Assembly (NCBI GenBank): GCA_035531755.1
Contig: DATKSK010000035.1
Span: 1 to 52,771, forward strand
Length of the DNA stretch: 52,771 nt
Source: Acidimicrobiales bacterium
GTDB taxonomy: Bacteria; Actinomycetota; Acidimicrobiia; Acidimicrobiales; UBA8190
Reading direction: 5' to 3'
Both the position numbers and the translations under genes were made by a program. Positions 42,458 through 49,972 of the stretch are shown here, piece after piece. Positions within the stretch are counted from its first letter, which is position 1, and each line of letters begins with the position of its first letter. The notes beneath the pieces were generated by a model. That model was not told the origin of the DNA and searched no databases. It saw only the letters and a program-made list of their open reading frames with translations.

Positions 42458-42975
42458 TCACGCTCGTGCTCGGCGGCGCCCGCTCGGGCAAATCAGTGGT
42501 GGCCGAACGACTCGTGTCCGGCTTGGCGCCGCCGGTCACCTACGTCGCCACGGTGGACGTCGGTGACGACGCCGACCTCGCCGCTCGGGTCGAGCGCCAT
42601 CGGGCGCGGCGCCCGGCTGGGTGGCGCACGGTGGAGGCCGGGCCAGGGCTCGCCGGCGTGCTGCGGGACCTGTCCGGGACCGTCCTCGTGGACTCGCTCG
42701 GGCCCTGGGTGGCCGCCGGCTGCGCACGCGGGTCCGAGGTTGTTCGAGGATCCGTCGACGCAGCCGCCTTGTGCGCGGCGCTCGTCGAGCGCGCCGGGGA
42801 CGCCGTGGTCGTCTCCGAGGAGGTCGGGCTGTCGGTCCATCCATCGACCGAGGTGGGGCGTCGCTTTCAGGACGCGCTCGGCGCCGTGAACCAGGCGGTG
42901 GCGGCCTGCGCCGACGACGTCCTCCTCGTGGTGGCCGGCCGGACCCTGCGGCTGGAAGCGCCGGGGGCGCCGTAA
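42454..42975 (+). CDS. cobU: Adenosylcobinamide kinase / guanylyltransferase
   Basis: The start is GTG 42454 (GTGA overlap with cbiZ); the product is 173 aa. The P-loop is LVLGGARSGKSVVAERL at the N-terminus. ARVERHRARRPAGWRTVEAG contains the guanylylated His (HRxxRPxxWxT), and VVVSEEVGLSVHPSTEVGRR then FQDALGAVNQAVA is the CobU C-terminal signature. It phosphorylates adenosylcobinamide and converts it to adenosylcobinamide-GDP. Its TAA overlaps the cobS ATG by one base. Confidence 0.93.
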   Translation: MITLVLGGARSGKSVVAERLVSGLAPPVTYVATVDVGDDADLAARVERHRARRPAGWRTVEAGPGLAGVLRDLSGTVLVDSLGPWVAAGCARGSEVVRGSVDAAALCAALVERAGDAVVVSEEVGLSVHPSTEVGRRFQDALGAVNQAVAACADDVLLVVAGRTLRLEAPGAP

Positions 42976-43817
42976 TGCGTCGGGCGATCGCCTTCCTGAC
43001 CCCCTTCGGTCCCGCGTCGGTGCCCGATCCCGGCGCGCTCGACTGGTTCCCGGTCGTCGGCGCCGCCATCGGGCTCGCCGTCGGAGGTGCGTGGTGGCTG
43101 GCGACGAAGGCATGGCCGCCGATCGCCGCCGCCGCCGTCGTCGTGGTCGTCGACGTCGCCCTCACGGGCTACCTGCACCTCGACGGGTTGGCCGACGCCG
43201 CCGACGGCCTGCTCCCGCCGATGCCGAGAGAGCGCCGGCTCGAGGTGATGGCCGACCCCGCGGTGGGAGCGTTCGGCGCGGTGACGCTCCTCGGCGTGGT
43301 CGTGCTCCGATTCGCCGCCCTGGCGTCATCGGTCGCTCTCCCACTCGTCGTCGGCGCCCTGTGGTGCGGGTCGCGCACGGCGATGGCGATCGTTGCCCGC
43401 ACGGTGCACTACGCGCGGCCTGGTGGCCTGGCGTCCGCCTTCGTGGACCCTCCGACACCGGAGCCGTCGGGCGGGCCGGGGTCGGGCGGTCTGTCGGAGT
43501 CGTCGGAGTCGTCGGAGAGGCTCGACGTCCGGGGGGGTGCGGCTCGGGGGGGTGCGGCTCGGGGGGGTGCGGCTCGGGGGGGTGCGGTCCGGGTCGCAGC
43601 CGTGCCCGCCGTCATCGGGGGCGTGCTCACCATCGGGATGGCGTTCGCCGGTCGTGGTGTGCACGGCCTGGCTGCGGTGGGGGCCGAGGTGATCGGTGTC
43701 AGCGCCGTGGTCGTCCTCGCCCGCCGGCGGATCGGTGGCTTCACCGGCGACGTGCTCGGTGCCGCCGGCGTCGTCGGCGAGACACTCGGGCTCCTGGTGC
43801 TGGCGGCAAAATGGTGA
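42975..43817 (+). CDS. cobS: Adenosylcobinamide-GDP ribazoletransferase (cobalamin synthase)
   Basis: The start is ATG 42975 (TAATG overlap); the product is 280 aa. AIAFLTPFGPASVPDPGALD then WFPVVGAAIGLAVGG starts the protein; the signature GYLHLDGLADAADGLLPPMP (Mg/substrate site) is at ~57-76, and about five membrane helices follow. Residues ~157-205 are a hydrophilic insert with SESSESSE and four G-G-A-A-R units from an in-frame 15-bp repeat, in a loop that CobS homologues keep short. It joins AdoCbi-GDP to alpha-ribazole. Confidence 0.9.
   Translation: MRRAIAFLTPFGPASVPDPGALDWFPVVGAAIGLAVGGAWWLATKAWPPIAAAAVVVVVDVALTGYLHLDGLADAADGLLPPMPRERRLEVMADPAVGAFGAVTLLGVVVLRFAALASSVALPLVVGALWCGSRTAMAIVARTVHYARPGGLASAFVDPPTPEPSGGPGSGGLSESSESSERLDVRGGAARGGAARGGAARGGAVRVAAVPAVIGGVLTIGMAFAGRGVHGLAAVGAEVIGVSAVVVLARRRIGGFTGDVLGAAGVVGETLGLLVLAAKW
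43531..43590. repeat. In-frame 15-bp tandem repeat inside cobS, 4 units
   Basis: Units GGGGGGGTGCGGCTC start at 43531, 43546 and 43561; the fourth (43576) ends in TCC. They are translated as repeated Gly-Gly-Ala-Ala-Arg in a predicted loop. Confidence 0.9.
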
Positions 43818-44809
43818 CGAGCGCCTCGACGGTCCCGGAGCGTGCCAGGTCGTCGGTTCCCCGGCCGTTGTCCGCCGCCCTCGGGGTCCTGGCCGACGGC
43901 ATCGTGGGTGAGCCGCCGGCGCGTCTGCACCCGGTGGCGTGGTTCGGCCGCGCCCTCCAGGAGGTCGAGCGCGCCGTGTACGCCGACAGCCGGGCTGCCG
44001 GCGTCGTGCACGCCGTGACGGGGGTCGGCCTCGGTCTCGTCGCTGGGCGACTCGTGGGCTCGACCGAGGCCGCGACCTGTCTGGCGGTGGCGGGCCGCGC
44101 CCTCAGGGAGACGGCGACGTCCATCGGCGACGCCCTCGAGGTCCCCGACCTCGAGGGCGCCCGCGGCCTCCTTCCCGGCCTCGTCGGCCGCGACGTGTCG
44201 GGGCTCGACGCCAAGGGTGTGGCACGGGCCGTGGTGGAGTCGGTGGCCGAGAACACCGTTGATGCCGTGGTGGCGCCGGCCCTCTGGGCGGCTGTCGGGG
44301 GTGCTCCCGGCGTCCTCGCCTACCGGGCGGTGAACACCCTCGACGCCATGGTCGGGTACCGCGACGAGCGCTACCTCCGGTACGGCTGGGCCAGCGCCCG
44401 CCTCGACGACGCCGCCGCGTTCGTGCCGGCACGGGTGACCGCGGGGCTGGTGGCCCTCGTGCGGCCGACCGCCGCCGGCGCGGTGTGGGGCGCCGTGCGG
44501 ACGCAGGCGCCATCACACCCCTCGCCCAACGCCGGGGTGGCCGAGGCCGCGTTCGCCGCCGCCCTCGGCCTGCGCCTCGGTGGCACCAACCGGTACGGGG
44601 CGATGGTCGAGGTCCGACCGACGCTGGGTTCGGGCCGCAGTGCCGAGCCCGCCGACATCGCCCGCGCCGTGACGCTCTCGCGCGACGTGGGCGCGGCGCT
44701 GGCGGGGACGTTGGCGATCGCCGGCATGTGCGCAGCCGTTCGGGGTCGGGCGCGGCGGCTGACGAGGACCACGCCCGCTCGGGCGCTCGTAGGCGGGCCG
44801 AGCCGATGA
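43811..44809 (+). CDS. cbiB: Adenosylcobinamide-phosphate synthase
   Basis: ATG 43811 overlaps the cobS stop; the product is 332 aa. Motifs are ALGVLADGIVGEPPARLHPV (D-x-x-x-x-x-P-x-x-x-H-P), then VSGLDAKGVARAVVESVAEN, DAVVAPALWAAVGGAPGVLA then YRAVNTLDAMVGYRDERYL, and the C-terminal THPSPNAG-type segment (APSHPSPNAGVAEAAFAAAL). CbiB/CobD attaches (R)-1-aminopropan-2-ol phosphate to cobyric acid in the membrane. Adjacent cobC-like and cobS genes complete this step. Confidence 0.92.
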   Translation: MVTSASTVPERARSSVPRPLSAALGVLADGIVGEPPARLHPVAWFGRALQEVERAVYADSRAAGVVHAVTGVGLGLVAGRLVGSTEAATCLAVAGRALRETATSIGDALEVPDLEGARGLLPGLVGRDVSGLDAKGVARAVVESVAENTVDAVVAPALWAAVGGAPGVLAYRAVNTLDAMVGYRDERYLRYGWASARLDDAAAFVPARVTAGLVALVRPTAAGAVWGAVRTQAPSHPSPNAGVAEAAFAAALGLRLGGTNRYGAMVEVRPTLGSGRSAEPADIARAVTLSRDVGAALAGTLAIAGMCAAVRGRARRLTRTTPARALVGGPSR

Positions 44810-45771
44810 CGGGGGTCCCGCCACCGGGCATGCACGGCGGGGATGCGCTTGCCGTCGCAGCCGCGCTCGGCCTCGACCCCGACGGCGTCCTCGACCTGTC
44901 GCAGTCGCTGAACCCCGTGGCGCCGGACCCGGTCCCGGTCGTGCGGCGACACCTCGGGGCACTGCGCCGCTATCCCGATGCCTCGGCCGCGACCGCCGCC
45001 GTTGCCGACGTCATCGGCGTGGACCCATCGCGGATCCTCCTCACCAACGGGGGCGCCGAGGCGATCCGTCTGGTGGCCGACGAGCTCGGCGGGCACGTGG
45101 CCGAGCCCGAGTTCTCTCTCCACCCCAGGGAGGGCAAGGCCCTGTGGCGGTCCAACCCCCACAACCCGAGCGGCATCCTGGCGGGCCCCGACGAACACGC
45201 CGACGTCTGGGACGAAGCCTTCTACCCGCTCGCCACCGGTCGCTGGACACGCGGGGACGTCTCGTCCGTGGTGGTCGGCTCGCTGACGAAGCTGTTGGCG
45301 TGCCCGGGCCTGCGCATCGGCTACGTCCTGGCCCCCGCCGGGGGAGCCGCACTCGCCGCCCGCTGTCGGGCGCGGCAGCCGGCATGGGCGGTCAACGGGT
45401 TGGCCGCCGCCGCGCTCCCCGAGCTGCTCGCTCGCGTGGACCTCGGCGCGTGGTCCCATGCGGTGGCGCGCCTACGGGAGGACCTCGCCGGCGTGCTGGG
45501 GCGGCACGGGCTGGACCCGCGCCCATCGGACGCCAACTGGGTGCTGGTGGACGCGCCGGGTCTTCGGGCGCGGCTCGCGCCGCACGGCGTGGTGGTGCGC
45601 GACTGCACCTCGTTCGGGATGCCGGATGTGGTGCGCATCGCCGTCCCCCCGTCGTCCGGGCTCGAACGGCTCGACGCCGCCCTGTCGAGGATCGATCGAT
45701 CGCCGGACCACGGCGCACCGGTGCCGGTGGGCACAGCCCCATCGGCGCCGGTGCGGCCCGGCCGGCGCTGA
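44806..45771 (+). CDS. PLP-dependent aminotransferase, L-threonine-phosphate decarboxylase type
   Basis: ATG 44806 (ATGA overlap with cbiB); the product is 321 aa, a little short of the usual 350-360. Fold type I features: MHGGDALAVAAALGLDPDGV, YPDASAATAAVADVIGVDPS, NPHNPSG, DEAFYPLATG and the PLP lysine in VVVGSLTKLLACPGLRIGY. CobC/CobD enzymes make (R)-1-aminopropan-2-ol phosphate for the nucleotide loop. Position between cbiB and cobT supports this role, though a histidinol-phosphate-aminotransferase relative cannot be excluded. I therefore leave the symbol blank. Confidence 0.8.
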   Translation: MTGVPPPGMHGGDALAVAAALGLDPDGVLDLSQSLNPVAPDPVPVVRRHLGALRRYPDASAATAAVADVIGVDPSRILLTNGGAEAIRLVADELGGHVAEPEFSLHPREGKALWRSNPHNPSGILAGPDEHADVWDEAFYPLATGRWTRGDVSSVVVGSLTKLLACPGLRIGYVLAPAGGAALAARCRARQPAWAVNGLAAAALPELLARVDLGAWSHAVARLREDLAGVLGRHGLDPRPSDANWVLVDAPGLRARLAPHGVVVRDCTSFGMPDVVRIAVPPSSGLERLDAALSRIDRSPDHGAPVPVGTAPSAPVRPGRR

Positions 45772-45784
45772 GGAAAGGCCCGTC

Positions 45785-46861
45785 ATGACCGACCAGCGCT
45801 TCGCCACTGCCTGCGCCCGAGTCCGGCCCGTGGACGCCACGGCGGCCTCGGCGGCGTCCGATCTCCACGACACCCTCACCAAGCCGCGCGGATCGCTCGG
45901 TCGCCTCGAGGAGATCGGTGTCCGCCTGTGTGCCATCGCCGGCGAGTGCCCGCCACCTGTGCCCTCGCCGGCCACGGTGGCGGTGTTCGCCGCGGATCAC
46001 GGCGTGGTCACCGAGGGCGTCACGCCGTGGCCCCAGGAGGTGACGGCGCAGATGGTCGCCAACTTCTGCGCCGGCGGTGCCGCCATCAACGTCCTCGCCG
46101 GCCATGCCGGGGCCGCGGTCGTCGTCGTGGACGTCGGCGTGGCCACCCCGATCCCGGTCGACGCCGGCAACCTCCTGCGCAGGGCGGTGCGCCCGGGGAC
46201 CCGCAACCTCGCCGTCGAGGCGGCCATGACCGAGGACGAGGCGACCGCCGCGCTCGGGGTGGGCGTCGACGTGGCCGCCCTGGCGGTCGACGGTGGAGCC
46301 CGGCTCCTCGTGACGGGGGACATGGGCATCGGGAACACGACAGCGTCGGCGGCTCTGATCGCGGCGTTCACCGGTCGTCACGCTGCTGACGTGACCGGGC
46401 GCGGGACCGGTGTCGACGACGCCACACTGGCGCGCAAGACGGCGGTCGTCGAGCGCGCCCTGGCCCGGATCCCGGAGGGGGCCGACCCCCTGGTCGTCCT
46501 GGCCGAGCTCGGTGGCCTCGAGATCGCCGCCCTCTGCGGGTTCGTCGTCGGCGCCGCGTCGATGCGGGTGCCGGTGGTGGTGGACGGGGTCATCGCCGCT
46601 GCCGCCGCACTGGTGGCGGCCGCGTTCACCCCCGACGTCGTCGGCTACCTCATCGCCGGGCACCGCTCGAGCGAGCCGGGCTCGTCGGCCGCGCTCGAGT
46701 ACCTGGGACTATCGCCGGTCCTCGACCTCGGCATGCGGCTGGGGGAGGGCAGTGGCGCCGCGCTCGCCATCCCGACGGTCCAGGCGGCGGCCAAGATCCT
46801 CCGAGACATGGCCACCTTCGACGCTGCCGGTGTCACCGACAAGGGCGGCTCCCAAGGTTGA
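45785..46861 (+). CDS. cobT: Nicotinate-nucleotide:dimethylbenzimidazole phosphoribosyltransferase
   Basis: The start is ATG 45785 with GAGGAAAGG upstream; the product is 358 aa. Motifs: LHDTLTKPRGSLGRLEEIG, VAVFAADHGVVTEGVTPWPQ then EVTAQMV, TGDMGIGNTTASAAL and VGYLIAGHRSSEPGSSAALE, all typical of CobT. It activates the lower-ligand base to alpha-ribazole phosphate. No bluB or other base-synthesis gene is in the window. It is the last gene of the cob run, 120 nt before tRNA-Val. Confidence 0.93.
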   Translation: MTDQRFATACARVRPVDATAASAASDLHDTLTKPRGSLGRLEEIGVRLCAIAGECPPPVPSPATVAVFAADHGVVTEGVTPWPQEVTAQMVANFCAGGAAINVLAGHAGAAVVVVDVGVATPIPVDAGNLLRRAVRPGTRNLAVEAAMTEDEATAALGVGVDVAALAVDGGARLLVTGDMGIGNTTASAALIAAFTGRHAADVTGRGTGVDDATLARKTAVVERALARIPEGADPLVVLAELGGLEIAALCGFVVGAASMRVPVVVDGVIAAAAALVAAAFTPDVVGYLIAGHRSSEPGSSAALEYLGLSPVLDLGMRLGEGSGAALAIPTVQAAAKILRDMATFDAAGVTDKGGSQG

Positions 46862-46984
46862 GGCCGGCCCCGATCGGTGCGGATCGGCCCAGGTGCGGGC
46901 CCCGCCCGGTCGATTGGGACCCGCTCGGAGGCGGCCGGTGGCCGACGGCCCGGGTGTGGTGACGCGGTACGATCGGCTCCTTGC

Positions 46985-47058
46985 GGGCGCATAGCTCAGT
47001 TGGTTAGAGCGCAGCCTTCACACGGCTGAGGTCGGGTGTTCGAGTCACCCTGCGCCCA
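46985..47058 (+). tRNA. tRNA-Val (anticodon CAC)
   Basis: A 74-nt cloverleaf. The acceptor stem GGGCGCA (46985-46991) pairs with TGCGCCC (47051-47057) and the discriminator is A 47058. The D arm has AGCTCAGTTGGTTAGAGC. The anticodon arm CAGCC-TTCACAC-GGCTG gives anticodon CAC. The T arm has GGGTGTTCGAGTCACCC. CCA is not encoded. The gene is the integration target of the element to its right. Confidence 0.95.
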
Positions 47059-48260
47059 CTCCCGTTTATCAAGGTCAGCGGGGTTTTCTTGCCTGGAGCA
47101 TCCCTTCGCTCGCCCGCGGCGGGCGCGCCTTGGGCGCGATCCGATGCCGACGCAGCAAGCGCGTCCAGGGCGTCGTTGACTCGTTCCTCTGAGCCCGGGA
47201 AGAGATGACCGTAGCGGTCGAGGATGAATGCCACCGAGGTCACACCGGCTCGCGTCTTTACCTCTAACGGATTCGCGCCTGCCGCGATCCAAAGCGCCAC
47301 CGCGGTGTGACGAAGGTCGTGTGGCCGTAGAGGAGAGAGGCCAGCAGATGTCACGGCGGGTCGCCAAAAGCGCGTCCGCCACTGATTCAGGGATACAAGT
47401 CCACCATGAGGTGCCGGGAATACCAAGTCATTTGGCCCCGCCGCCCGTTGCTCAAGATGATCCCGCAGCGCATCGGCGGCAACTCTGGGGAGCGGAATTG
47501 TGCGGTGACCGGAGCGAGTCTTTGGGGGACCAACGACAAGATGTCCTCCGACATCGGTCACGATCTCAACGATTCTCACACTGGACTTTTCAAGGTCCAC
47601 ATAGTTCGTACGCAATCCCCAGACTTCGCCCATCCTTAGGCCCCCATAGGCGGCCAAGAGGACGGCGGCCCGATATCTGTGGTCCATTGTGTCACTGAGA
47701 TTGCGCACTTCCGCTGGGTTGAGAAACCGCATCTCCTCACGTTCGATTCGCGGCCGGGGCGTTCCCTCGCATGGCGAAGACGGAATCTTTCTTGCCAGGA
47801 CAGCACTCTTCATGATCTTGCCCATGATCTGAGAAGCCTTGACGACCGTTGCCGGAGCGAGAGGTTTGCCCGCATTGGCCTCCCCATTCGAAAGACCAGC
47901 AATCCAGTTGCAAATGGTCATGTAGCCAATATCACCGAGGCACAGGTGGCGGAAGTGGGGGAGGATATAGCGGTCGACATAACCCAGATCGCGGACCCTT
48001 GTCGAGAGCCGCAGATCAACGGTGGTGGTCTTCCATTCGTTGACCCATTCGCCAAACTTGAGCTTTTGCCCCGTGGGGTTCATCCAAGTTCCCTTGGCCA
48101 ATTCGACCTGCTGTGTCGCAAGTGCTGCATCTGCGTCGGCTCTTGTCGGGAACGTCCCTAGCGGCACGCGTCCTCCACCAGGTGCCGTATAGCTGGCCTG
48201 CCAGCGTCCGGACTTTCGCTTTCGGATACTCCCGAATTGGCGCCGTCCCTTCCTACTCAT
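47004..48260 (-). CDS. Tyrosine-type site-specific integrase
   Basis: The start is ATG 48260 with TGGAG 6 nt upstream; the product is 418 aa. The AP2-like arm-binding domain is GSIRKRKSGRWQASYTAPGG plus the next ~30 residues. The SAM-like core-binding domain covers ~65-170. Catalytic residues: Arg in AAYGGLRMGEVWG, His-x-x-Arg in RPHDLRHTAVALW, and Tyr in ILDRYGHLFPGSEER. The reading frame runs through the 3' half of the tRNA on the opposite strand and ends at TAA in the tRNA D-loop region (47004-47006). The last ~18 residues (RRVTRTPDLSRVKAAL) are antisense-tRNA coded. It integrates and excises the element. Confidence 0.93.
   Translation of the reverse strand: MSRKGRRQFGSIRKRKSGRWQASYTAPGGGRVPLGTFPTRADADAALATQQVELAKGTWMNPTGQKLKFGEWVNEWKTTTVDLRLSTRVRDLGYVDRYILPHFRHLCLGDIGYMTICNWIAGLSNGEANAGKPLAPATVVKASQIMGKIMKSAVLARKIPSSPCEGTPRPRIEREEMRFLNPAEVRNLSDTMDHRYRAAVLLAAYGGLRMGEVWGLRTNYVDLEKSSVRIVEIVTDVGGHLVVGPPKTRSGHRTIPLPRVAADALRDHLEQRAAGPNDLVFPAPHGGLVSLNQWRTRFWRPAVTSAGLSPLRPHDLRHTAVALWIAAGANPLEVKTRAGVTSVAFILDRYGHLFPGSEERVNDALDALAASASDRAQGAPAAGERRDAPGKKTPLTLINGSGRRVTRTPDLSRVKAAL
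47020..47058. other. Probable attachment site (attL) in the 3' half of tRNA-Val
   Basis: The integrase gene abuts the tRNA and tyrosine integrases of this type usually recombine between the anticodon loop and the tRNA 3' end. The exact core is unknown because no second copy of this sequence is present in the window. Confidence 0.5.
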
Positions 48261-48464
48261 CGAGTGCTCCAGAAGGGCCGTAGAGCGAATCGAGGCAGTG
48301 AGCTACCAGACGGGGATTTCGACGCCTCTAAAGGCACTACAGAGGCTGTGAGACCCTCTGGGCAGTCCGATTCAGGTGCAGAAAGTCCTGGGTTCTGGAA
48401 CGATTGTTCCCACCACAGGGTGGTCCGCGACAGGAGCGAGCGTTTCGCGGAATGCGCGTCCGTT

Positions 48465-49145
48465 TTACGCATTTGCGTTGGCTGCCTGGCGACCGAGGAC
48501 GGCTCGCACCGTGCTCGCGTGCCACTGCGATCCTCCATGCGCGGTCGGCACGCCATCGGCGTTGAGAGCACGGGCGATGGCGGAAAGCGATTCTCCAGCT
48601 TCCTTGGCCACGGCGATTCGCTGGGCGACGGCTGCTGGCAGCAGAACGGGGCGCCCGAGACGGACACCGGCGGCCTTCTTGGCGGCCAGGGCGTCACGGG
48701 TTCTGACGCCAATCGCGCGGCGCTCCCACTGTGCAACCGAGGCCATGAGGTTGGCGACCAACTCGCCGGTGGGCGTGCTGGGGTCGAGTCCGAGGTCGAG
48801 GGCGACCAAAGTCCACCCTTCTCGCTGACCCTGTGCCAGTAGATTGCCAGCGTCCATGACCGACCGGGTCGCCCGGTCGAGCTTGGCCACGACGAGCGCC
48901 CCCGCTTGACCAGAGCGGAGCAAGTCGAGCACGTGCCCCATCCCAGGCCGATCGAGGCTCTTGGCGCTGAATCCTGCGTCCTCGACCATCTCCACGAGTG
49001 TCCAGCCCTTACGGGCGCACTCAGCCAAGATGGACGCCCGCTGGGCATCGAGACCCAGGCCGCTGTCAGACTGCTCTTGGGTCGAGCAGCGGCAGTAGCC
49101 GACCACCCGGGTCGGATCTGCTGCCTGTTTCGGACGCCTCGCCAT
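48465..49145 (-). CDS. Serine recombinase (resolvase/invertase family)
   Basis: The product is 226 aa. The catalytic domain starts VVGYCRCSTQEQSDSGLGLD, with the nucleophile Ser in CST, followed by AGFSAKSLDRPGM and VAKLDRATRSVMDAG (the Arg pair). The C-terminal HTH (ESLSAIARALNADGVPT ... STVRAVLG) is of the Hin/resolvase type. It could resolve dimers or co-integrates of the element, or invert DNA. It is codirectional with the integrase and separated from it by ~200 nt with no recognisable gene. Confidence 0.9.
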   Translation of the reverse strand: MARRPKQAADPTRVVGYCRCSTQEQSDSGLGLDAQRASILAECARKGWTLVEMVEDAGFSAKSLDRPGMGHVLDLLRSGQAGALVVAKLDRATRSVMDAGNLLAQGQREGWTLVALDLGLDPSTPTGELVANLMASVAQWERRAIGVRTRDALAAKKAAGVRLGRPVLLPAAVAQRIAVAKEAGESLSAIARALNADGVPTAHGGSQWHASTVRAVLGRQAANANA

Positions 49146-49159
49146 GCGGTCATCTTACA

Positions 49160-49372
49160 CTAAACGTCCGTATCATGTAAAGAGAGATCCTCGGAAAGGT
49201 CCTCAACGGTGGGCGCGTGGCCATCCGCAAGGCTCCGGAGAGCGATGTATGCGCCCTCAAGGCGAGCAGTGGCGCCCGCGGGAGCCGAGACCTCGCCCGC
49301 ATGGATCGCGCGCAAAAGGTTGGCGAGCACCCGAGCTGCATCGCCCGGGTCGGGGGGCACAGATGTGGTCAC
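49160..49372 (-). CDS. Small hypothetical element protein, 70 aa
   Basis: The start is GTG 49372 with GGGAGGGGG 4-10 nt upstream, which strongly supports translation. The sequence starts MTTSVPPDPGDAARVLANLL and is acidic at the C-terminus (VEDLSEDLSLHDTDV). It is helical, with no Cys and no membrane segment. Its stop is 14 nt before the resolvase start, so it is probably co-transcribed with it. The family is unknown; it could be a recombination directionality or regulatory factor. Confidence 0.55.
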   Translation of the reverse strand: MTTSVPPDPGDAARVLANLLRAIHAGEVSAPAGATARLEGAYIALRSLADGHAPTVEDLSEDLSLHDTDV

Positions 49373-49534
49373 CGAGCCCCCTCCCGTGCGAGGGGTGATG
49401 CCGACACGCGTATGAACGCACTACTCGGCACAGGCTTGGTTAGGGACACGATCCCTCCATGGTGTTTAGCCACGGTACTGAGCTTCCATGCTGTCGACTC
49501 GGCCCGACCTACCACACCGGCGCGGCGACTAGCC

Positions 49535-49972
49535 CTAGCTCTCCGGATCATGCCGACTCCTGCGATCGAAGGCTTTGACTCTAGAGGCCTCCTGTCGGCC
49601 GCGAGAGTCCTTCTGGCCATCATGGCCACGGAGTGGTGCCAGCGGGGCTAGGAGGGCCGTTTGCGACCCCGTGACCGATGTCACAGAAACCAACTCGTCG
49701 GGCCGGAACCAGACGAGTCCAACTCGGTCGCCCAAGTGCACGCCAACCTCACCGACCCAGACACGTAGCCCCGACTCGGTAATTGTCGCCACGACGTCCT
49801 GAACCGTGCCCTCTTGCCCCTGGAAGCGGCTCCATGTCCCCTTGGGTGGGCACTTGCGGGCGCAGCGCACGCGCTGGCCGCGTTCGATCGGAGGTCCGTC
49901 TGGCCAACAGAGTTCATTCCAAGAGTCGGGGATGTCCTCCTCGACGAGGTCCGGTATCGCGAGAGCGGTCAC
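49535..49972 (-). CDS. Hypothetical element protein, 145 aa
   Basis: GTG 49972 overlaps the stop of the replication-initiator-like gene (GTGA), indicating coupled translation. The N-terminus is acidic (MTALAIPDLVEEDIPDSWNE), and the middle is beta-rich (GTWSRFQGQEGTVQDVV, then RVWVGEVGVHLGDRVGLVWF), reminiscent of an SH3/KOW-like or Tudor-like small barrel. The C-terminus is basic and rich in R and S, probably disordered. No known family is recognised. Confidence 0.6.
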   Translation of the reverse strand: MTALAIPDLVEEDIPDSWNELCWPDGPPIERGQRVRCARKCPPKGTWSRFQGQEGTVQDVVATITESGLRVWVGEVGVHLGDRVGLVWFRPDELVSVTSVTGSQTALLAPLAPLRGHDGQKDSRGRQEASRVKAFDRRSRHDPES

